Of a DNA stretch of 27,788 nt, positions 22,901 to 27,788 are shown in pieces. The position numbers and the translations under genes are program-made. The stretch is from contig JAFXZF010000011.1 of assembly GCA_017541365.1 (NCBI GenBank), positions 1-27,788 of the forward strand, written 5' to 3'. This DNA comes from Prevotella sp. (GTDB lineage Bacteria; Bacteroidota; Bacteroidia; Bacteroidales; Bacteroidaceae). The notes beneath the pieces are model-generated. The model searched no databases. It saw only the letters and a list, made by a program, of their open reading frames with translations, and had not been told where the DNA came from. Every line of letters starts with the position of its first letter. The stretch's first letter is position 1.

Positions 22901-23420
22901 CCATCACGAAACCCAATTCGCGCAGGCGCTCTCCGAGTGACTCGATGGTGATGATATCGCCCTTGCTGAGTACCACCATGTTGCTGTCAATCTCGGTACG
23001 TGGCGCCACCAACTCGCTGATAGCAGCTGGGTAAGTGACGATTATCAGTTCACAGTTCTCAGTGCTCAGTTCACAGTTTTCTGTCAAGGCTATTAGGGTT
23101 TCGGCACGCATGATCTCGCTGGCGGCATCGCGCTGTCCGAACTTTATCGCACGTTTGTAGGAAGAGGGGAAGAAGGAGGGGGGATGATGTAGGAGGGTCT
23201 TTAGGTCTTGATAGAGATATCCTGCCTCGTCGGCATCCTTCATGATAAACAACAGGGGCACACGGGGCTTGGAGGCTGCGACATTGACAGCAATAGCCGA
23301 CTGCGTAAAACCGTTGAGAGTGGCTTTACGCAGTTTAGTATCATTGAGCAGTTTGCCGAGCGCCTTAGTTTGCGGATGGCTGGCATATCGCTGCAGTATG
23401 TCCTGTAAATGGTGTATCAG
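19974..23420 (-). CDS. mfd: Transcription-repair coupling factor Mfd, with non-canonical start
   Basis: ATP-dependent translocase that removes stalled RNA polymerase and recruits UvrABC. From 23420 it has 1148 residues, the usual length. In order: UvrB-like N-terminus, the RNA-polymerase-interaction domain (GDFIVHVDFGIGKFAG), Walker A GDVGFGKTE, Walker B LLIIDEEQKFG, SATPIPRTLQ, and the TRCF C-terminus. The first ATG/GTG/TTG in frame is GTG at 23261, but the conserved start (LQDILQRYASHP...) lies upstream. No such codon exists from there back to the upstream stops, so CTG at 23420-23418, overlapping the SIMPL gene stop as CTGA, is proposed. Two repeat-derived insertions are visible: TENCELSTENCEL (near 23070) and AQCTVHCELLK (near 22255). 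Confidence 0.9.
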   Translation of the reverse strand: MIHHLQDILQRYASHPQTKALGKLLNDTKLRKATLNGFTQSAIAVNVAASKPRVPLLFIMKDADEAGYLYQDLKTLLHHPPSFFPSSYKRAIKFGQRDAASEIMRAETLIALTENCELSTENCELIIVTYPAAISELVAPRTEIDSNMVVLSKGDIITIESLGERLRELGFVMVDYVYEPGQFAIRGSIVDIYSFSSEEPYRLDFFDDEIDTLRTFNVETQLSDAILDTVTIVPEMTRHEADRVPFLDLLPPDTVIMASDMRYVIDAIDYIYKDGFSKQALADRLADATEMEKEEIVRELTASLNLCKASIFQNALQRFKLIEMTANCLSSSQLSATTTPQPLFHKNFDLLRDTLSDYAHKGYSIYLCSDSDKQLERLREILDSAQCTVHCELLKGTIHEGFIDDVTKTVLFTDHQIFERFHKYQLKGQEARRGKMALTMKELQEMEPGDFIVHVDFGIGKFAGLVRVPTITKQADGTMLKGYQEVIRIVYQRNDIVDVSIHSLYKISKYRRADSGEPPKLSTLGTGAWERIKERAKTRIKDIARDLIKLYAKRRHEKGFAFSPDTYMQAQLEGSFLYEDTPDQLKATQEVKHDMELARPMDRLVCGDVGFGKTEVAIRAAFKAAVDGKQVAVLVPTTVLAFQHYQTFTKRLSGLPVRVDYLSRARTPKQVKQLTDDLAAGRIDILVGTHRMLTKGVKWHDLGLLIIDEEQKFGVSTKEKLRQLKTNVDTLTMSATPIPRTLQFSLMGARDMSIMRTPPPNRQPIDTQVATFSAELVADAINFEMSRDGQVYFVCNRIATLSKMQEIIARHVPDCRVAIGHGQMKPDELENVIIGFMNHDYDVLLSTTIVENGIDIPNANTIIISDANHFGLSDLHQMRGRVGRSNRKAFCYLLAPPLAYLPAESRRRLEALETFSDLGSGFSLAMQDLDIRGAGNLLGAEQSGFMEDLGYETYQKILTQAVNELKNDEFQDLFAQQLADGETLTGNDFVDDCTIESDLQMYFPDYYVPGSSERMMLYRELDGIETDADLEAYRKRMEDRFGPVPPEGEDLMQVVLLRRLGRTLGCERLILRQHQMQMQFVSNEDSIFYKSPFFTAILGYVTSHPRLCDFKVVGGSNRLVIKSIPNVTEAVRVLKKIIDKTCTAKSSA
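22238..22275. repeat. 'gtgcactgtgcac' repeat inside mfd
   Basis: cagtgcactgtgcactgtgc is an 8-bp unit repeated, palindromic, in frame and encoding QCTVHCE. The same unit sits between the HU-like and smalltalk genes (10837-10850). Confidence 0.8.
23043..23085. repeat. 'ttcacagttctcag' repeat inside mfd
   Basis: ttcacagttctcag and gctcagttcacagt follow each other and encode ENCELSTENCEL in the N-terminal domain. Confidence 0.8.
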
Positions 23421-24133
23421 TCCTTTAGTGCGTACGTCACGGTGGTCACCACGCGTACTTTCTTTATATATGATGTGTTCTCATCACGATTGTCGATAGA
23501 GAACTGTCCCTGGTCGGCGCTGACGATCTTGCTGAGCTCAGAGCTGGAGTTGTCGGCGAACTGCTGTGCCGTCTGCTGTGCATTTTTTATTGCCTCGGCC
23601 ATCATCTTGGGTTTAAGACTCTGGAATGACACGAGGTCGTACTTTACGGGGTTCTCATAGCCACCATCGACGATGGCGATGCCCTGCTGGAGGAGTTCGC
23701 CCTGGCGACTGATGAGCGAGCGTACCAGTTTCACATTGCCTGAAACGACGGTGATGGTAGAGGTGATATTATAGCGGTAGTCGCGCCTGTTGTCCATATA
23801 GCGCTCAGCATTCATATCGATAACCGTAGGAGCTCCGATGCTTATCTCGTTGTCCTTGATACCATTATCAATGAGGAAACGCTTTATGGTAGCTGTAGTA
23901 TGATTGATCTTGGAATAGAGCATGGGGAGGTCATCGCCTATCTCCTTGGTCTGTATAGGCCACGTCACCCTGTCGGCATCCACGATATGCTCAGAGAGTC
24001 CCTTTACTGTCACCTTGCGATCCTTGTTGGTGAAATTGTCGATGCCACCCTTGAGGCATAGGCCCAAGATGAGCATGCCCAGTACCAAACCACATGCGAT
24101 GATACCTGCTGCTGATGTGCTGTTGTTCTTCAT
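23417..24133 (-). CDS. SIMPL-domain (DUF541/YggE-like) protein
   Basis: About 238 residues. One N-terminal membrane helix (AAGIIACGLVLGMLILGLCL), then a SIMPL domain: VTVKGLSEHIVDADRVTWPI, a middle region and KMMAEAIKNAQQTAQQFA, ending with the VRVVTTVTYAL strand. Members are periplasmic or membrane-anchored proteins of unclear function, linked to oxidative stress in E. coli. ATG 24133 is chosen; GTG at 24139 is possible. Its TGA overlaps the proposed mfd CTG. It follows the tRNA gene by 39 nt and is probably cotranscribed with it. Confidence 0.85.
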   Translation of the reverse strand: MKNNSTSAAGIIACGLVLGMLILGLCLKGGIDNFTNKDRKVTVKGLSEHIVDADRVTWPIQTKEIGDDLPMLYSKINHTTATIKRFLIDNGIKDNEISIGAPTVIDMNAERYMDNRRDYRYNITSTITVVSGNVKLVRSLISRQGELLQQGIAIVDGGYENPVKYDLVSFQSLKPKMMAEAIKNAQQTAQQFADNSSSELSKIVSADQGQFSIDNRDENTSYIKKVRVVTTVTYALKD

Positions 24134-24172
24134 AATCACTTGTTTTGTTGTCTATCGTTTGTTTCTATCAAG

Positions 24173-24245
24173 TCGGGATGACCAGACTCGAACTGGCGAC
24201 CCCTGCGTCCCGAACGCAGTGCGCTACCAACTGCGCTACATCCCG
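24173..24245 (-). tRNA. tRNA-Pro (anticodon CGG)
   Basis: Minus strand: acceptor CGGGATG/CATCCCG, D arm with GCGCAGTTGGTAGCGC, anticodon stem CTGCG/CGCAG with loop TTCGGGA (anticodon CGG, reads CCG), T loop TTCGAGT. The 3' CCA is not encoded. Its promoter (24256-24286) starts transcription a few bases before the 5' end. Confidence 0.93.
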
Positions 24246-24252
24246 TAATTGC

Positions 24253-24314
24253 CTGCAAAGGTACAAAAAACGAGTGTAATGGCAAAATAAATTTATTTAT
24301 TTCTGCATTACCCC
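24253..24314 (-). promoter_or_regulatory. Promoter of tRNA-Pro, copy 3 of the dispersed promoter element
   Basis: Minus strand: TTTG (24286-24283), 19 nt, TACCTTTG (24263-24256). The palindrome GTAATGCAGAAATAAA to ATTAC is present. The element touches the stop codon of the NSS transporter gene (24315), so this copy is shorter than the others. Confidence 0.85.
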
Positions 24315-25742
24315 TTAATATATCTCAAACGCTCCGAGCAGGAGTATCACCAAGAGGACAGGTACTATGTACTTGAGCATGACGACGTACACCGGTTTGC
24401 GCCAGAAGTGGTAACCATTAAGTCGCATCTCACCAACCAGCAAATCCGGACCGGTCACCCACCCTATCAGTATGCATGTGCAAATAGCGAGGAATGGCAT
24501 AAGCACGTTGTTGCTCACATAGTCGAAGATGTCAAGCACCTGTCCTACTGCCCCATTAGGCAGTTCGTACTCGAAATAGAGCACGTTATAGCCGAGATTG
24601 ACCACTACGGCGAGTAGCATACCCCATGCTGTGATGATTCTGACGGCCTTCTTACGTTGCCACTGAAACTTATCTATCACGCCTGACACACACGCCTCGA
24701 GGATGCTCACCGCACTCGTAAGGGCTGCAAAGAGTACCAGGAGGAAGAATGCCAAACCCAACAAGTCACCCACGAAACCCAAGGAGCCAAACACTCTGGG
24801 GAGACTCACGAACATCAGTCCAGGACCTGCTGACATGCCCTCTGTGCCGCTAAACACATATACCGCAGGGATAATCATCAGGCCTGCAAGGAGGGCTATC
24901 GTCGTATCGCACATCTCAATGCGGTCAACGGCCTTTCCGAGATTTACATTCCTCTTCATATACGAGCCGTATGCCACCATTATACCCATAGCGATGGAAA
25001 GTGAATAGAAAAGCTGTCCAGTAGCATCAAGCGCTATCATGAGAAAACGTTTTACGGTAAGGCCTTCAATGTTGGGTATCAGATATACCAATGCGCCCTC
25101 CAAACCCGTACGAGTAATGCCATCATCATCGGTATGGCTCAGCGTGAGGCCATAGAAGGCAATAAACACCACAAGGAAAAGCAATGCCGGCATCACGATG
25201 CGAGAGAAACGCTCTATGCCCCTCTCTACCCCTCGGCTGACCACGTAGTATGTCATAAAGGAGAAAACGCCAAGACACACCATAGGCTGCCAACCGTCAG
25301 AGACAAAGGAGCCGAAATAGCCCTCCTGCTCAGCACTGCTGCCATCAAACGTGAGATACACGGTGAGGTATTTAAGCACCCATCCGCCTATCACACAATA
25401 GTAGGGGAAGATGATAAAGGGAATGACAAACGAGAGTACGCCAAGAAATGCCCACTTGCGATTGAAATATCCATAAGCCGTAAGCGGTCCCTGCTTGGAG
25501 CGACGACCTATCGCCACCTCGGTGATAAGCAACGTAAAGCCAAACGTCAGCGCCAGCACTACATAGATGCAAAGAAACAGTCCGCCACCATCACGTGCTG
25601 CCAGGTACGGAAAACGCCAAATATTTCCCAATCCTACAGCACTGCCAGCAGCCGCCAGTACGAAACCCAGTCCTCCGCTGAAGGTCCCACGACTGGCGTC
25701 ACCTACTCTTCGCTTTGCGCTATGTGACTTCTTTTTAGTCAT
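24315..25742 (-). CDS. Sodium-dependent transporter, NSS (SLC6) family
   Basis: Imports amino acids or related amines with Na+ (LeuT fold, family knowledge; substrate unknown). 475 residues with about 11-12 membrane helices. The signature RGTFSGGLGFVLAAAGSAVGLGNIWRFPYLAARDGGG at the N-terminus holds the unwound first helix that binds Na+ and substrate. FLMIALDATGQLFYSLSIAMGIMVAYGSY corresponds to helix 6 with the typical Gly-rich core. The start MTKKKSHSAKRR is basic, and the ATG lies 10 nt from its -7 box. It stands alone as a transcription unit, with the tRNA-Pro promoter beginning right at its 3' end. Confidence 0.93.
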   Translation of the reverse strand: MTKKKSHSAKRRVGDASRGTFSGGLGFVLAAAGSAVGLGNIWRFPYLAARDGGGLFLCIYVVLALTFGFTLLITEVAIGRRSKQGPLTAYGYFNRKWAFLGVLSFVIPFIIFPYYCVIGGWVLKYLTVYLTFDGSSAEQEGYFGSFVSDGWQPMVCLGVFSFMTYYVVSRGVERGIERFSRIVMPALLFLVVFIAFYGLTLSHTDDDGITRTGLEGALVYLIPNIEGLTVKRFLMIALDATGQLFYSLSIAMGIMVAYGSYMKRNVNLGKAVDRIEMCDTTIALLAGLMIIPAVYVFSGTEGMSAGPGLMFVSLPRVFGSLGFVGDLLGLAFFLLVLFAALTSAVSILEACVSGVIDKFQWQRKKAVRIITAWGMLLAVVVNLGYNVLYFEYELPNGAVGQVLDIFDYVSNNVLMPFLAICTCILIGWVTGPDLLVGEMRLNGYHFWRKPVYVVMLKYIVPVLLVILLLGAFEIY

Positions 25743-25752
25743 AACAGAGGTG

Positions 25753-25760
25753 CAAAGTTA
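25753..25760 (-). promoter_or_regulatory. -7 box of the NSS transporter gene
   Basis: Minus strand TAACTTTG, 10 nt before the ATG. A CTTG lies only 16 nt upstream, so the -33 box is weak. Confidence 0.65.
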
Positions 25761-25853
25761 CTAATTTTCTGTTAAACAAGTGCGAAGCGACCCCTTTTGT
25801 TGACTTAAATCAATCTGGCATGTTAAAGTTTATCAAAACAGGCTCTTCTCTCG

Positions 25854-25883
25854 CTTGCCTATAAAAAATAATGTGTAATTTTG
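25854..25883 (+). promoter_or_regulatory. Promoter of the RND efflux operon
   Basis: CTTG (25854-25857), 18 nt, TAATTTTG (25876-25883). The leader would be about 90 nt, ending in AAGGAGAAAA before the ATG at 25978, one of the few clear Shine-Dalgarno-like sites here. Confidence 0.65.
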
Positions 25884-25977
25884 CAATCTGTTACGAAACT
25901 GAATAAAGTGTAAGGAGTTTTCATAGCAAAGATAATACTCCCCCAAAACTGACAATAAAAATAAGGAGAAAAAATAG

Positions 25978-27171
25978 ATGAAGAAATTGATGACTATTGT
26001 TGCTGTTGCCGCATTGTTGGTATCATGTGGCGGACAGTCCGGTAAGCCAAACTTTGGCGACAATGAGTACGCAGTACGCACCATTGGAGCTTCAAGCGCC
26101 GACCTTGAGACCTCCTACCCTGCAACCTTCAAGGGTATGCAGGATGTGGAGATACGTCCGAAGGTGGCTGGTTTTATAACCAAGATTTACGTCAAGGAAG
26201 GTCAGAACGTGGGTGCCGGTCAGGTATTGTTTGAGATTGACAATATCACCTATAAGGCTGCAGTCAACCAGGCACAGGCTGCAGTAGTGTCAGCTCAGAG
26301 CGCACTCAACACGGCTAAACTGACATACGACAATGCTCAGAAATTATTTGAGGCTAACGTAATAGGCGACTACGAACTTCAGTCAAGCAAAAACCAGTAT
26401 GAGAGTGCTCAGGCAGCTCTGGGACAGGCTAAGGCAAGTCTTATATCAGCTCGCGACCAACTGAGCTTCTGCTCTGTCAAGAGTCCAACAAGTGGTGTTG
26501 TCGGTTCACTGCCTTACAAGGTTGGTGCACTCGTGAGTGCATCGATAGCAGAGCCATTCACCACTATCTCTAATGGGTCACAGGTTGACGTGTACTTCTC
26601 ACTCAACGAGAAGGATGTCATCGAGTTTACCAAACAGTATGGTTCGCTGCAAGCTGCAATCAACCAGATGCCTGAACTCAAGCTCCAGCTTGCCGACGGC
26701 ACGGTATATGCCAGCAAGGGTAGGGTGACTAAGGCTTCTGGCATCATCGACCCTGTAACGGGTTCTACCAGCCTTATCGCTGCTTTCCCTAACCCTCAGC
26801 ACATACTTAAGTCTGGTGGTTCAGGTAAGGTGCTCATTCCTTATCAGGCTAATGGCGCCATCATCATCCCTCAGGATGCTGTAGTCGAGGTGCAGGATAA
26901 GTACTTCGTATATAAGGTAGGCAAGGACAACAAGGTAAAATACTCTGAGGTAACTATCGACACTCAGAACGATGGTCAGAACTATATCATCACTTCTGGT
27001 CTGTCAAAGGGTGAGCGCATCGTTGTATATGGTGTGACTCAGCTCTCTGAGGGCATGGAGATTAAGCCTATAAGCGAGGCTGACTATGCCAAGAAGATGA
27101 AGAAGGCAGAGGAACTTTCAAAGGTGCAGGGCGATGGCGTACTTGCCGTTGTTAAGGCACTGAAGTCATAG
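25978..27171 (+). CDS. RND efflux pump periplasmic adaptor (AcrA/MexA-like)
   Basis: Lipoprotein linking an inner-membrane RND pump to an outer-membrane channel. Signal peptide with lipobox VSCGG (MKKLMTIVAVAALLVSC). Barrel-sandwich/lipoyl half motifs are PATFKGMQDVEIRPKVAGFITKIYVKEGQNVGAGQVLFEID and, after the alpha-hairpin (AAVVSAQSALNTAKLTYDNAQKLFEANVIGDYELQSSKNQY), LSFCSVKSPTSGVVGSLPYKVGALVS. The beta-barrel and membrane-proximal regions follow. 397 residues is normal. The pump gene begins 42 nt later, after a short repeat at 27172-27190. An outer-membrane factor gene probably follows beyond the window. Confidence 0.93.
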   Translation: MKKLMTIVAVAALLVSCGGQSGKPNFGDNEYAVRTIGASSADLETSYPATFKGMQDVEIRPKVAGFITKIYVKEGQNVGAGQVLFEIDNITYKAAVNQAQAAVVSAQSALNTAKLTYDNAQKLFEANVIGDYELQSSKNQYESAQAALGQAKASLISARDQLSFCSVKSPTSGVVGSLPYKVGALVSASIAEPFTTISNGSQVDVYFSLNEKDVIEFTKQYGSLQAAINQMPELKLQLADGTVYASKGRVTKASGIIDPVTGSTSLIAAFPNPQHILKSGGSGKVLIPYQANGAIIIPQDAVVEVQDKYFVYKVGKDNKVKYSEVTIDTQNDGQNYIITSGLSKGERIVVYGVTQLSEGMEIKPISEADYAKKMKKAEELSKVQGDGVLAVVKALKS

Positions 27172-27213
27172 CAGTTCACAATTCATAGCGTTTTCGTACG
27201 AAGTTAAAAAGTT

Positions 27214-27788
27214 ATGAGATTAGATAATTTTATTAATCGTCCGGTACTCTCTACCGTTATATCCATTCTCATCGTGATCTTGGGTGTAATCGGTTTGGTG
27301 TCACTGCCCATTGAACAGTATCCGGATATTGCGCCACCAACCATCGTGGTGCGTGCATACTACCCAGGTGCCGATGCGCAGACAGTGCAGAACTCAGTGC
27401 TCGCACCTCTTGAGGAGCAGATTAACGGTGTTGAGGGCATGACCTACATGACCTCTTCAGGCACCAACGATGGTTCTGCATCTATCACCGTATATTTTGA
27501 GCAAGGCTCTAATGCCGATATGGCTCAGGTCAACGTCCAGAACCGTGTCTCTCAGGCTTCATCACTCCTACCTGCCGAGGTAACCAAGGGTGGTGTGACT
27601 GTCCAGAAGCGACAGACATCTACTGTGCTCATCATGGGTCTTACGTCGCCTGACGACCGTTACGACGAGAAGTTCCTGGGTAACTATGCCGACATCAACA
27701 TCATCCCTGAGATGAAGCGTATCAACGGTATCGGCGACTGTGAGTCTATTGGTCTGAAGTCTTACACCATGCGTCTGTGGCTCGACCC
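27214..27788 (+). CDS. RND efflux inner-membrane transporter (AcrB-like), 3' truncated by window end
   Basis: Proton-driven drug exporter. The visible 191 residues show the typical start RLDNFINRPVLSTVISILIVILGVIGLVSLPIEQYPDIAPP (first membrane helix and entry to the porter domain), then YPGADAQTVQNSVLAPLEEQINGVEGMTYMTSSGTNDG and QVNVQNRVSQASSLLPAEVTKGGVTVQK. These are class hallmarks of the HAE1 family. The ATG is preceded by a short A-rich stretch (aagttaaaaagtt). The frame runs to the window end. Confidence 0.95.
   Translation, partial: MRLDNFINRPVLSTVISILIVILGVIGLVSLPIEQYPDIAPPTIVVRAYYPGADAQTVQNSVLAPLEEQINGVEGMTYMTSSGTNDGSASITVYFEQGSNADMAQVNVQNRVSQASSLLPAEVTKGGVTVQKRQTSTVLIMGLTSPDDRYDEKFLGNYADINIIPEMKRINGIGDCESIGLKSYTMRLWLD

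Overview
The window looks like a Bacteroidales chromosome, most likely Prevotella or a close relative. Evidence for this includes promoters of the Bacteroidetes type (TTTG-N19-TAnnTTTG), little use of Shine-Dalgarno sites, SCG/SCT-type lipoprotein boxes, an HU-like protein paired with a tiny 'smalltalk' peptide gene, a DUF4369 lipoprotein, and low-complexity repeats such as 'ttcacagttcacagtt' and 'caattcataattcac' between and inside genes.

Left part (1-10.6 kb, mostly + strand): the 3' part of an MltD-like lytic transglycosylase with acidic and basic tails; a long RelA/SpoT enzyme with one altered hydrolase residue; a secreted pectinesterase; an M48 lipoprotein protease; a CorA Mg2+ channel behind a structured leader that contains a small Asp-rich ORF; a small HsdR_N-type nuclease-fold protein; a DUF4369 lipoprotein (- strand); and the purU-pyrC pair.

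Middle part (10.6-17.8 kb, accessory): a hairpin between converging genes, the smalltalk/HU pair, a broken RhuM-like gene, two overlapping tiny genes (secreted Cys-rich peptide and single-pass membrane peptide), a region of hairpins and a duplicated leader, then an AT-rich two-gene restriction-modification system whose methylase carries an N-terminal nuclease-like domain, followed by a SLOG-family protein. A YoeB/antitoxin pair and a 21-bp-period repeat array follow.

Right part (17.8-27.8 kb): on the - strand an ftsB-like gene with a membrane-protein partner, and a probable tRNA-Pro / SIMPL-domain / mfd / MATE transcription unit with overlapping genes, then a sodium-dependent NSS transporter. 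On the + strand an RND efflux adaptor is followed by the start of its inner-membrane pump.

Three themes deserve attention. First, the corA leader looks like a peptide-controlled attenuator that could sense Mg2+. Second, short repeat families have entered coding sequences in frame (pectinesterase, pyrC, mfd, the MATE gene). Third, a near-identical 60-92 bp promoter element occurs three times, while several start codons lie only 8-10 nt from the -7 box, suggesting almost leaderless mRNAs. No sequence database could be searched, so family names rest on recognised motifs.
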